A DNA stretch of 21,554 nucleotides from NCBI GenBank assembly GCA_002333425.1, contig DDBL01000175.1:4156-25709 (forward strand), written 5' to 3'. Each line of letters opens with the position of its first letter. Position 1 is the first letter of the stretch. This document shows, piece by piece, positions 6,459 through 14,873 of the stretch. A model generated the notes under the pieces. The model saw only the letters and a list, made by a program, of their open reading frames with translations, made no database searches and was not told where the DNA came from. This DNA is from Leptospiraceae bacterium UBA2033 (GTDB lineage: Bacteria > Spirochaetota > Leptospiria > Leptospirales > Leptospiraceae). Both the position numbers and the translations under genes were made by a program.

Positions 6459-6989
6459 ATGTCGAAAACAAAAGCGATCGTGCTTTTAACAATGTTGATG
6501 GTTGCAGTTTCTGGATGTGGTACTGGCGATAAAGAGGCTCATAGTGTGGGCGATGGTGGAAGACAATTTGAGGGATGGCATGGTCCTCCTGAAGATGTTA
6601 ACAAAAAACCTTTTGATTTCTACTACATGAAATCCGTTGGTAGAGCTTCCGTTAAAGCAATGGAAAAAAGAAGTGGTGCGATGATGCAAAAAACTTGCAC
6701 TGACGCTGCTACAACAACTGTTAAAGGTGACTTGATCGGTAAACTCGTAGGAGAAAGCATTCAGGGAGCATCTGGTGTTTCTGATGGCGAATCTACAGGA
6801 CAAGTAGTTGTAAGAGAATTTGCTGGACAATTACAAGGTGTTAACGTAAAAGAATGTAAAGCACTATATCCTGATGATCCACAAGTTCCATACAGTGGAT
6901 GGAAAGAATGCGAATGCGTTGTATTCGTAAAAATTCCAGGCGGTAGAGATGCTGTCGTTGCGAAAGCAAAAGCTGTAGAAGCTAAATAA
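6459..6989 (+). CDS. lipL21: LipL21-like outer-membrane lipoprotein
   Basis: A 176-residue lipoprotein. The signal peptide ends in a spirochaetal lipobox with the lipidated Cys at residue 20 (AVSGC). The mature protein carries the LipL21 signature segments: VGDGGRQFEGWHGPPE near the N-terminus, FDFYYMKSVGRASVKAMEK, SGAMMQKTC, GESIQGASGVSDGE, then KECKA, SGWKECECVVFVKIPGG and a final DAVVAKAKAVEAK. LipL21 of Leptospira is an abundant outer-membrane lipoprotein reported to bind peptidoglycan and blunt innate recognition. AAGGAG lies 8 bases before the ATG. A TTAACT-N17-GATAAT pair upstream (about 6402-6430) is a weak promoter candidate. Two hairpins follow the gene. Codon choice is more even than in neighbours, as expected for a highly expressed gene. 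The assignment rests on remembered LipL21 sequence. Confidence 0.85.
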   Translation: MSKTKAIVLLTMLMVAVSGCGTGDKEAHSVGDGGRQFEGWHGPPEDVNKKPFDFYYMKSVGRASVKAMEKRSGAMMQKTCTDAATTTVKGDLIGKLVGESIQGASGVSDGESTGQVVVREFAGQLQGVNVKECKALYPDDPQVPYSGWKECECVVFVKIPGGRDAVVAKAKAVEAK

Positions 6990-7002
6990 TATTTAGAATC
7001 TG

Positions 7003-7022
7003 GCTACAATTTTTATTGTAGC
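7003..7022 (+). terminator. Hairpin 13 bases after lipL21
   Basis: GCTACAAT (7003-7010), a TTTT loop and ATTGTAGC (7015-7022) form a perfect 8-bp stem just past the lipL21 stop. The sequence after the stem is AAAGTAAAA, so there is no U tract. It could stabilise the mRNA 3' end or mark Rho-dependent termination. Confidence 0.45.
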
Positions 7023-7057
7023 AAAGTAAAATATTCCAAATTTAAAATTTGAATCTA

Positions 7058-7102
7058 TTTTTACAGATCTAGCAGGAGTGATTGCCTAGCTAGCTGTAAA
7101 AA
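7058..7102. other. Long stem-loop between lipL21 and aroA
   Basis: TTTTTACAG (7058-7066) pairs perfectly with CTGTAAAAA (7094-7102). After a two-base bulge, CTAGC pairs with GCTAG, giving about 14-16 pairs in all. The A and T ends are symmetrical, which is typical of a bidirectional terminator-like element, but no free U tract follows on either strand. Confidence 0.5.
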
Positions 7103-7162
7103 GATTTCAAATCTTCTTGATTTCAATTAATTCTTATTTTCATAACTAGGGCAGTATGAGTT

Positions 7163-8464
7163 ATGGAATTCATGCTTGTTTCTAATTTTCAAATCCCTTC
7201 CAATTTTTCCATTGTAGTTCCTGGTGACAAATCAGTTTCTCACAGGTCTGTGTTATTCTCTTCTTTAGCGAAAGGTGAGTCTGAAATTACTGGCTTTCTG
7301 GAAGCAGAAGATCCACTCAATACAATGAAGTCTTTTTCCAAACTGGGCGTAGAATTTACCAAACTCGGCTTTGGTCATTACAAAGTGAAAAGCCCAGGCA
7401 AGTTTGGATTATCCTCACCAAAAGAAGAATTAGATTTTGGAAATGGTGGAACTGGGATTAGGCTTTCGGCTGGACTACTAGCAGGTCTTGTTGGGATTAA
7501 CACACAATTAACCGGAGACGCTTCTCTAAGAAAACGCCCGATGAAACGAATCATAGATCCATTGACTTTAATGAACGCAGAGATTCAATCAGTGACAGGC
7601 GACGGCAAGGCTCCACTCAAAATCACAGGCAAGAAGCTAAACGCAATTAGCTACAAAAGCCCAATCGCAAGCGCACAAGTAAAATCTTGTCTCATGCTTG
7701 CAGCTATTGCGTCTGACGTTGAATTGGAATACGAAGAAGACGAATTGTCCCGCGACCATACAGAAAACATGCTTCGATTTTTGGGCGGAACTATCGAATA
7801 CATTTCCAAAACTCACTTCAAAATCAAACCTCCTTTTTCTTTTGCCGGTGCAAAGTTTCAAGTTCCAGGCGACATTTCGTCTGCCGCATTTTTTATCGTA
7901 TTCGGACTTCTTGCAAAGTCAGGAACTATCCTGATTCAAAACGTAGGACTCAATCCTGCTCGCACGGGAATACTCACTGTTTTGCGCAATATGGGTGGAC
8001 GTATTGAAGTGGAAAAAGAAAGAACCGAATGTGGGGAAATAATTGGCGATTTGAGAGTCTATCCTTCCAAACTTAGAAAAACCGAAATTACTTCTGACTT
8101 AATCCCTTCTATCATAGATGAAATTCCAATTCTTACCATCGCTGGACTTTTTTCTGAAAACGGATTTGAAATCAAAAATGCAGAAGACCTCCGCGCAAAA
8201 GAATCCGACCGCATTCACGCCATGGTTTCCAATTTGCAAAAGCTCGGTGTTGTTGTTGAAGAGGCTAAAGACGGTTATGCGTTCGGAGAAGTGAAAGAAG
8301 TCAAACCTGCCTTAATTGAGTCCTTCATGGATCATCGAATTGCTATGAGCTTTCTTGTTCTAAAAACTCTTCTTGCAAATGAAATCCAGATTGACGATGA
8401 TTCTTGGATAGATACTTCCTTTCCAGAATTTAAAGCGATTGTGGAGAGATTGAAGAAAAACTAA
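7163..8464 (+). CDS. aroA: 3-phosphoshikimate 1-carboxyvinyltransferase (EPSP synthase)
   Basis: Joins phosphoenolpyruvate to shikimate-3-phosphate in the shikimate pathway to aromatic amino acids; cytoplasmic. The 433-residue length is normal. Motifs in order: PGDKSVSHR (20-28), GNGGTGIR (93-100), RPMKR (125-129), SAQVK (170-174), SRDHTE (196-201), PGDISSAAF (235-243), NPARTG (264-269), the catalytic DE pair (319-320), EDLRAKESDRI (341-351) and MDHRIAMS (389-396). The GDKS, SAQxK and RDHTE motifs are those of class II (Bacillus/CP4-like) enzymes, whereas NPARTG lacks the Thr of the fourth class II motif NxTR. The start at 7163 has a weak Shine-Dalgarno; an in-frame ATG at 7172 is an alternative. 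It stands alone, with no other aro gene nearby. Confidence 0.96.
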   Translation: MEFMLVSNFQIPSNFSIVVPGDKSVSHRSVLFSSLAKGESEITGFLEAEDPLNTMKSFSKLGVEFTKLGFGHYKVKSPGKFGLSSPKEELDFGNGGTGIRLSAGLLAGLVGINTQLTGDASLRKRPMKRIIDPLTLMNAEIQSVTGDGKAPLKITGKKLNAISYKSPIASAQVKSCLMLAAIASDVELEYEEDELSRDHTENMLRFLGGTIEYISKTHFKIKPPFSFAGAKFQVPGDISSAAFFIVFGLLAKSGTILIQNVGLNPARTGILTVLRNMGGRIEVEKERTECGEIIGDLRVYPSKLRKTEITSDLIPSIIDEIPILTIAGLFSENGFEIKNAEDLRAKESDRIHAMVSNLQKLGVVVEEAKDGYAFGEVKEVKPALIESFMDHRIAMSFLVLKTLLANEIQIDDDSWIDTSFPEFKAIVERLKKN

Positions 8465-8644
8465 AACCTTTTGTGATAAATCTATTTTACAAACATGGTT
8501 CTGGTTCAATTTATAACGAATGGGTATATACTTTTGTCATTTGGTATAGATCGAATTCACGTTAAAATAGTGAGTAAGTTTTGTTTACAGGAAAGATAAA
8601 GTCGTAGACTAAAAAATGTTGGTTTAACTCTATAATTTTTAAGA

Positions 8645-10792
8645 ATGGATATTATGAACAAAGCACATGTATCCATTCTTTCCAAAGAACTCCAAATTTC
8701 TGAAAAACAAATTGCAGGCACAATTCAACTTTTAGAAGAGGGAGCGACCATTCCCTTTATTAGCCGCTATCGAAAAGAAATCACAGGAAGTTTAGACGAA
8801 GTTCAGATTGCAAATATCTCCACTCGAATGAGTCAATTAGTCGAGTTAGAAAAAAGAAGAGAAACCGTATTACATACAATCGAAGAACAAGGAAAACTCA
8901 CAGCAGAGCTTAGAAAAAAAATTACAAATACCTATGATCCAATTGAATTAGAAGACCTCTATTTACCATACAAACCAAAACGAAAAACAAAAGCGTCAGT
9001 TGCAAGAGAGAAAGGTTTAGAGCCGTTAGCCTTACATATCATGGAACAATCCAAAAACAATTTATTTGATCTTGCGAAGTCCTTTATCTCTAAAGAAAAA
9101 GACGTTAGTTCCATAGAAGATGCTTTACAAGGAGCAAGAGACATTGTAGCAGAGATGATAAGTGAAACAAAGGAAGTAAGAAGTATTATACGTTCCCAGT
9201 TTCAAAGACAAGCCGTTGTAAAATCCTATGTAGCGAAAGGAAAAGAAGAAGAGGGAAGTAAATACAAAGACTATTTTGAATACGAAGAGCCTTTACAAAA
9301 ATGTCCTTCTCACCGGTTTCTAGCTATTATGCGCGGTGTAAACGAAGAGATTCTAAAACTTTCTATCGCACCCGACCACGATACAACCATACAGGCAATG
9401 GAAATTTCTGTTATCAAGAAAAATGCTACTAGAGAATCAAGAGAACAATTAGACCTAGCGATTAAAGATTCTTACAAACGACTTCTGCAACCTTCTATAG
9501 AAACAGAATTTCGCCAGAAAACAAAAGAAAAAGCGGACTTAGAGGCTATTCATGTATTTTCGCTTAACTTGAGGCAACTTTTGTTATCCTCTCCACTTGG
9601 ACAAAAGAGGATAATGGCAGTTGACCCTGGATTTAGAACAGGATGTAAAATAGTATGTCTAGATAGCGAAGGAAATTTCCTATTTAACTCAACGATTTAC
9701 CCACATCCGCCACAAAATGAAATAGAAAAATCACGCGCGCAAATTTTAGAATTAGCAAAGAAATTTAAAACAGAAGCAATCGCCATCGGAAATGGAACTG
9801 CTTCTAGAGAGACAGAAAGTTTCTTTAAAGGAATTAACTTTCCTTCGGCTGTAGAAATTTTTATGGTGAATGAAGCAGGAGCCTCTATTTATTCAGCGTC
9901 AAAGATAGCGCGGGAGGAATTTCCCGACCAGGATGTTACAGTAAGAGGGGCTGTATCTATTGGAAGAAGACTTCTCGATCCACTCGCTGAGCTTGTAAAG
10001 ATTGAGCCAAAATCCATCGGAGTAGGACAATACCAACACGATGTAGACCAATCGCTATTACACTCTCGCTTAGACCAGGTAGTAGAAAGCTGTGTGAACC
10101 TAGTCGGTGTTAACCTCAATACGGCAAGCAAACACCTATTAGCCTACGTTTCCGGTGTGGGTCCTGCGTTAGCCGAAAGCATTGTAAATTTTAGAAAAGA
10201 ACATGGACAATTTAAGTCACGTAAACAACTACTCAAAGTTCCACGTTTGGGAGAAAAAGCATTTGAACAGTGCGCTGGTTTCTTGCGAATTCCCAATTCA
10301 GAAAATCCATTGGACAACAGTGCCGTTCATCCAGAAGCTTACCCAATCGTAGAAAAAATGGCAAAGGATTTGAAAACAGATATTGCAACGCTTCTAAAAG
10401 ATCCGAGCTTACAAAAAAAGATTGAAGTAAAACAATATCTCACAGATGAAATTGGTCTACCGACTTTACAAGACATTGTAAAAGAATTAGCAAAACCCGG
10501 ACTTGATCCAAGACAAAAAGCAAAATCCTTTTCGTTCGATGACTCAATCAAAACGATAGACGATTTAAAGGAAGGATTAGTCATTCCTGGTATCGTAAAC
10601 AATCTCACAAATTTCGGAGCCTTCGTTAATATAGGAATCAAAGAATCAGGTTTACTTCATATTTCCCAAATCTCCAATCAATTTATAAAAAGTCCATCTG
10701 ACATTTTACAATTAAACCAACAAGTAAAAGTAAAAGTTGTTTCGATCGACAAAGACAGAAAGCGAGTGCAACTAACGACGAAGTTTGATTAG
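8645..10792 (+). CDS. tex: Tex family RNA-binding protein
   Basis: A 715-residue protein of the Tex/Spt6-like family, nucleic-acid binding factors connected with transcription. Domains: N-terminal helical Tex domain (about 5-300, with ATIPFISRYRKEITGSLDEVQI), YqgF/RNase H-like domain starting IMAVDPGFRTGCKIVCLD (323-340) with IGNGTASRETE (381-391), helix-hairpin-helix region (about 490-550, VSGVGPALAESIVNFR), and a C-terminal S1 domain (about 643-712, GIVNNLTNFGAFVNIGIKESGLLHIS). All domains are intact and the length is close to the family norm. The first ATG (8645) and a second in-frame ATG (8654, preceded by TGGA) are both possible starts. About 180 bases separate it from aroA, so it is probably transcribed on its own. 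Confidence 0.96.
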   Translation: MDIMNKAHVSILSKELQISEKQIAGTIQLLEEGATIPFISRYRKEITGSLDEVQIANISTRMSQLVELEKRRETVLHTIEEQGKLTAELRKKITNTYDPIELEDLYLPYKPKRKTKASVAREKGLEPLALHIMEQSKNNLFDLAKSFISKEKDVSSIEDALQGARDIVAEMISETKEVRSIIRSQFQRQAVVKSYVAKGKEEEGSKYKDYFEYEEPLQKCPSHRFLAIMRGVNEEILKLSIAPDHDTTIQAMEISVIKKNATRESREQLDLAIKDSYKRLLQPSIETEFRQKTKEKADLEAIHVFSLNLRQLLLSSPLGQKRIMAVDPGFRTGCKIVCLDSEGNFLFNSTIYPHPPQNEIEKSRAQILELAKKFKTEAIAIGNGTASRETESFFKGINFPSAVEIFMVNEAGASIYSASKIAREEFPDQDVTVRGAVSIGRRLLDPLAELVKIEPKSIGVGQYQHDVDQSLLHSRLDQVVESCVNLVGVNLNTASKHLLAYVSGVGPALAESIVNFRKEHGQFKSRKQLLKVPRLGEKAFEQCAGFLRIPNSENPLDNSAVHPEAYPIVEKMAKDLKTDIATLLKDPSLQKKIEVKQYLTDEIGLPTLQDIVKELAKPGLDPRQKAKSFSFDDSIKTIDDLKEGLVIPGIVNNLTNFGAFVNIGIKESGLLHISQISNQFIKSPSDILQLNQQVKVKVVSIDKDRKRVQLTTKFD

Positions 10793-10859
10793 GAAATTTG
10801 GGACAAATTAGTATTAACCGCAAACGAACTCATGTTTATTGATAAACGTCTAAAGAGTT

Positions 10860-11692
10860 ATGAATAGAAAAGATTTTTTAACTTGGTCAATGATGAGTTT
10901 TTTTGCTGCATGTAGAACTCTTTCTTATAAAAATTTACCCAAAACAAATTCACCTAAAAAAATAATATCATTGGTGCAGGGATGGCTGGGATTAGTACAG
11001 CTCATTTCTTAAAAGCATCTGGACACGAAGTAGAAATTTTGGAAGCCCGAGATCGACTTGGTGGAAGGATTTGGACAGATAGGGAGGCAAGTTATCCTAT
11101 CGACTTAGGCGCAGCTTGGATTCATGGAAATAATCAAAATCCGCTAATTGATTTAGCCGAAAAATTTTCAGTCAATACAAAAGTTACAGATTTCGAGGAT
11201 AGTTTCGTATTAGATAATTCTAAATCAATTTCCAAATTAAAACTATATTCAGCTTATAAAAAATTTGAGTCTTATCTAAATGAAGGAGAACAAATTCTAG
11301 AAGAGGCAAACAGAAATTTATCGCTTAGAGAATTATTGGATATAATTTATAAAAAGAAAGACTTGAGTGCGTTAGAAAAAAAACTATTTAGATTATTCGA
11401 AAGAGGACTTGAAAGCGAAAATGCAGCAGAATTAGATAAAGCATCTGCGATAGGATATTTTAGTGAATCGGAAACAATTTCCGGTCCAGATTTTTTAGTA
11501 TATGATGGATATGACAAAATTCTGAAAGGATTACTCGGTAATATAAAAATTCATTTTAAAGAAGTAGTTAAAAAAATTCAATACGATAAAAATGCTGTAA
11601 ATATTTATACAGAAAATAATTCCTTTCAATCTGAATTGGCTGTTGTCACAGTGCCTGTTTTTAGAGAAGCAGAAAGAATAAATCAATTATAA
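10860..11692 (+). pseudogene. Flavin amine oxidase-like lipoprotein, frameshifted and C-terminally truncated
   Basis: From ATG 10860 a frame reads MNRKDFLTWSMMSFFAACR, a signal with a Tat-like RKDFL and a lipobox Cys at residue 18, then ...NSPKKIIS before going out of frame (stop at 11010). The other frame resumes at once with IIGAGMAGISTAHFLKASGHEVEILEARDRLGGRIWT, the FAD-binding GxGxxG fold of monoamine oxidases, then DLGAAWIHG. One base is missing near the A7 run at 10956-10962; adding one A would join the frames. Downstream, LAVVTVP matches the family but is followed within ~13 residues by a stop at 11692. The expected second half (substrate domain and C-terminal FAD motif, usually ~200 residues) is absent. 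The truncation makes it non-functional regardless of whether the frameshift is a sequencing error. Confidence 0.8.
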
Positions 11693-11697
11693 CAAAC

Positions 11698-11745
11698 TGA
11701 TACCATTTGTTCTTTGATCAATTCACGAATCGCAATTTTTGTTTG
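11698..11745 (-). pseudogene. Fragment of a chemoreceptor C-terminus
   Basis: The minus strand encodes QTKIAIRELIKEQMVS. This parallels DQAIAIRESTKEQKVT of the chemoreceptor at 17429-19222 (residues 534-549), and the DNA matches at about 28 of 32 positions around 11707-11738 versus 17584-17615. It lies between the truncated amine oxidase and the large lipoprotein gene and is not part of a longer receptor frame. It is best read as debris from a recombination or deletion. Confidence 0.5.
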
Positions 11746-11746
11746 C

Positions 11747-14700
11747 TTACTTTTCCATTTCATACAAAGCTCGAACCTCATCTGAGTCCATTGCTCGGTC
11801 ATAAACTCGCACGTCATCAAGACTTCCTTTATAGTAGTATATATTATCCATACGTCTCCCAAAGAAAAGTGGAGAGTCACCTGTATTTAAAGCTTTATTT
11901 TGTTGGTTAATAAGAACACCATTTTTATAATTAAATACAGTAGTCGAATTATATACAAATACCCAATGATCCCAATTTGTAGTAAGTCCCTGTCCAGAGC
12001 TTAAATCATTTGAATGCCCATAAAAAAGAACAACAGAAGTTGAATATACTCCATACGCTTGTGAGCCACCGATCGTACCCCAATTTACTAAATGCTGTAT
12101 TGTATTAGAAGGCGAAGCTGGATGTTTTACCCATACGCTTATCGTTCTCGGGCTATTTCCCGTTATCCCCACATTTGAACCAGCCAAAATATAATCATCC
12201 GTTCCATCAAAATTATAGGCACTATTAGCATTTCCTTTTCTGTCCGTAGTAAGCTGAGGCAAATTCTGAATACCCCCTGCTCCAAAAAAAGTAGAAGAAT
12301 TCGATGTTACAGAGTCATCCGCATTTCCAGAAAATGGATGATAAGCAACTAATCCATCTAAAAGAGATAAATCGCTAATAGTTAGTGACAGAGAAGAAGT
12401 TCCAAGTGTAGCATTGTCCCCCAAAACCTGCGTGATCTGAAATGTAAACGTTTCATTTACTGCTTCATAAGTAGTATCATTCAAAATTGGAATGTTAATT
12501 GTTTTGCTGTTCTCACCAGATCTAAAATACAGATTACCACTTGTTGCCGTATAATCTGTTCCAGCAATTGCTGTTCCGTTGGAAGTTGTATAGTCAACTG
12601 CGATGATACTGGCTGGACTTTCCGACAAATTAATAGTAACCACTGCATTGCCAATTCCTTCCCAAATATTTGCATTTGCGATAGAAGCATTGACGACTCT
12701 TGTTGTAGTCGTAGTTGGTGGTGTAGTCGTAGTTGGTGGTGTAGTCGTAGTTGGTGGTGTAGTTGTAGTCGGTGGTGTAGTTGTAGTTGGTGTGAGATTA
12801 CTGACGATTATGCTAACTTCTACGGTTGCAGTTTGTTTTGAATTTTTTGCTGTGATCGTATAATCAGTCTTATCCTTTAGTTCGGTAGGAGAACCGCTAA
12901 GCGTACATACACTACTAATTGATAATCCAGTAGGTAGAGAAGGCGAAACAGAACAGGATGAAATTTCTCCAATTACAGACGGATTAATAGAAGAAATCGC
13001 AACATCCTTTATAAAAGTATATGCAGTGTTTGCGTAACCAATATAGAGCGGCAACTCTCCAGTTTCCGACACTGCGATACTGACTTTAGTACTTGTAGAA
13101 CCGCCTGTATTACTCCCTGTTATGGTGTAATGAGTTGTATTCTGCACATTTTGAGGAGTTCCATAAATAGTACAATTGGAAAGTAAAAATAATCCAACAG
13201 GCAATTCGGGAGAAACAGAACAAGCAGAAATAAAACCAGAATAAGAAGGTCTCAATGGCGGTGTAGATGTTTGTTTATACAAAGAATAAAACGCACTGCT
13301 GTAGGCAAGAGAAGAAGGGGAGACCAACTCTTCTGTTGTAAAAGAAAAAGTATATTCTTGCCCTAGCTTTTTATTGTCATTTCCCCTAACGTTTATTTTT
13401 ACATAAGCGGTGTATTTTGTTTTTGGTTTTAACAAAGAGCTTGGTGTAAAAATAACAACTTTGTTACTCTCGATCAAATAAGTTCCAGAAATTTTATTTC
13501 CAGCATTGTCCATAACGTATATCGTATCTACATTAACACTTGGGCGAAAAATTGGTTGTGAAAAAATGAGTTTTACTTTTATTTTTAGACCAACATTTTG
13601 TTCATTGCTAGAAGGCTCTTTCGTAACAAGACTTGGAGGTGGTGGTGGCGGGATTTCTGAACCGGCAACAGAAAAAGTAAGTTCAAAATTTCCTTTTGCT
13701 AGTGAGTTATTCGCTAAATCGGAAACGTTGGAGCTAACTTTTACTTTATATTTTTGACCTTCTTCCCATCTACCTGTCAGTGAAAATAAAACAACCGACG
13801 AAAGTCCACGACGAATTCCGATAGGAACTTGCATTCCAGTATCCAACTTTGTTACAATAATATTGGAGTCAGGCAAAATACTATTTACCGCCTCTGAAAA
13901 ATCGATACTTACAAATTGAGAAGCATGAATTGTATCACCAACTCTACTGTCACGCGTAACAAACCCTTTACTTAGCACGGAAGGAGCTGTTTGCATTTCT
14001 AGCGGAAAATGCTGAGTTACCTCTGGTAAAACTGTATCTACTTTATTCGAAGTCATAAAACTAATTGAGACGTCTTTCCCCATTGGTAAATTCGCTGTAT
14101 CTTTTATATTTGAGTTTATTGTCAAATTATAGAAGGTATAATTGGCAAAAACTCTTTTGGGTTTGAGTTGAAGAATATTTTCTGAGGTAAGTGAAAGATC
14201 AAATCCTATAACAATACCATTTTCTTTTAGAACAAAGTTCTCCTCTTTTAATGAGCGAGGATCTAAGGCTTCACTAAATTCAATAGAAATTTTAGAATCA
14301 ATATCTATATTCGACGAATCATCAAGTGGAGTAATTGCGTTAATCGCTATAGGATTTACATCAGGTAAAGTTCCTGTAGTGAAACTGAACTCATATTTAT
14401 TTTTTAGTTGATTTCCAGATTTATCTTGCACTCCATCTACTGTGACAAAATATTTTTTATTTGGCACAAGTTCGGAATTCGGTGTAAATATAAGACTGTT
14501 GTTTATAAATTCTGTTTTGCCTTCGACAATTGCCCCATCAAGAGTTACTGAAATAGGTTGGCTGCTATAGGAAGTAACCGCCTTTGAGAATAACACTGTT
14601 ATACTCCTATTTAACTCAAATTCATCATCAATTGGATTTGGGGAAGTAAAAGAAACAGTAGGCGGCGTCGTATCAGTCGTTAATAATTTAGTCATATACG

Positions 14701-14857
14701 CATAGAAAGGAGAAGCATCTTTCACCTTTGAAAGACAAGAAGAACTCGTAAAAGTAATCACCATAATAAAAATTAGTAAACCTACGAAACTTTTTATACT
14801 ATGAAAAACTCTTAAAGCCAGTGGATAATTATTATTTTGCGCATTTGATTGTATCAT
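11747..14857 (-). CDS. Large multi-domain surface lipoprotein (Ig-like, Calx-beta, LamG)
   Basis: A 1036-residue predicted lipoprotein. The ATG at 14857 has AGGAG 8 bases upstream; the frame extends to 14947 but that part overlaps the preceding gene. A long signal (hydrophobic FVGLLIFIMVITFTSSS) ends at lipid Cys 41. Then come about four SbsA/Big_5-type Ig-like domains (about 65-160, 165-270, 275-395, 405-510; repeated YxVxV...D..GN and FSFTT endings), two putative-Ig domains (about 515-597 and 605-686; CSVSPxLPxGL...G.P), a threonine-proline linker (689-719), a Calx-beta domain (about 721-830; NEGTA-like GTAIAGTDYT) and a C-terminal LamG/concanavalin-like domain (about 833-1035; GLVAYHPFSGNADD, YNFDGTDDYI, RVYDRAMDSDEV). 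Such mosaics are typically exported or surface adhesive proteins. It lies 16 bases after the interrupted CsgG-like gene, so the two are probably co-transcribed. Confidence 0.85.
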   Translation of the reverse strand: MIQSNAQNNNYPLALRVFHSIKSFVGLLIFIMVITFTSSSCLSKVKDASPFYAYMTKLLTTDTTPPTVSFTSPNPIDDEFELNRSITVLFSKAVTSYSSQPISVTLDGAIVEGKTEFINNSLIFTPNSELVPNKKYFVTVDGVQDKSGNQLKNKYEFSFTTGTLPDVNPIAINAITPLDDSSNIDIDSKISIEFSEALDPRSLKEENFVLKENGIVIGFDLSLTSENILQLKPKRVFANYTFYNLTINSNIKDTANLPMGKDVSISFMTSNKVDTVLPEVTQHFPLEMQTAPSVLSKGFVTRDSRVGDTIHASQFVSIDFSEAVNSILPDSNIIVTKLDTGMQVPIGIRRGLSSVVLFSLTGRWEEGQKYKVKVSSNVSDLANNSLAKGNFELTFSVAGSEIPPPPPPSLVTKEPSSNEQNVGLKIKVKLIFSQPIFRPSVNVDTIYVMDNAGNKISGTYLIESNKVVIFTPSSLLKPKTKYTAYVKINVRGNDNKKLGQEYTFSFTTEELVSPSSLAYSSAFYSLYKQTSTPPLRPSYSGFISACSVSPELPVGLFLLSNCTIYGTPQNVQNTTHYTITGSNTGGSTSTKVSIAVSETGELPLYIGYANTAYTFIKDVAISSINPSVIGEISSCSVSPSLPTGLSISSVCTLSGSPTELKDKTDYTITAKNSKQTATVEVSIIVSNLTPTTTTPPTTTTPPTTTTPPTTTTPPTTTTTRVVNASIANANIWEGIGNAVVTINLSESPASIIAVDYTTSNGTAIAGTDYTATSGNLYFRSGENSKTINIPILNDTTYEAVNETFTFQITQVLGDNATLGTSSLSLTISDLSLLDGLVAYHPFSGNADDSVTSNSSTFFGAGGIQNLPQLTTDRKGNANSAYNFDGTDDYILAGSNVGITGNSPRTISVWVKHPASPSNTIQHLVNWGTIGGSQAYGVYSTSVVLFYGHSNDLSSGQGLTTNWDHWVFVYNSTTVFNYKNGVLINQQNKALNTGDSPLFFGRRMDNIYYYKGSLDDVRVYDRAMDSDEVRALYEMEK
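12705..12794 (-). repeat. Five 18-bp tandem repeats encoding TTTTPP linker
   Basis: The plus strand has five units of GTAGTCGTAGTTGGTGGT with a few C/T changes (12705, 12723, 12741, 12759, 12777). The first three are identical. Each unit encodes six residues of the Thr-Pro linker, so copy-number change by slippage would keep the reading frame and only alter linker length. Confidence 0.9.
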
Positions 14858-14873
14858 ACTTTTTCTCCTATTC

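Noticed and set aside
6486..6830. 114-codon frame opposite lipL21
   Set aside because: It is a shadow of the lipL21 coding sequence with no family resemblance and no start signal.
12705..12794. Regular repeats that might be taken for a CRISPR array
   Set aside because: The units are directly tandem without spacers and encode an in-frame Thr-Pro linker.
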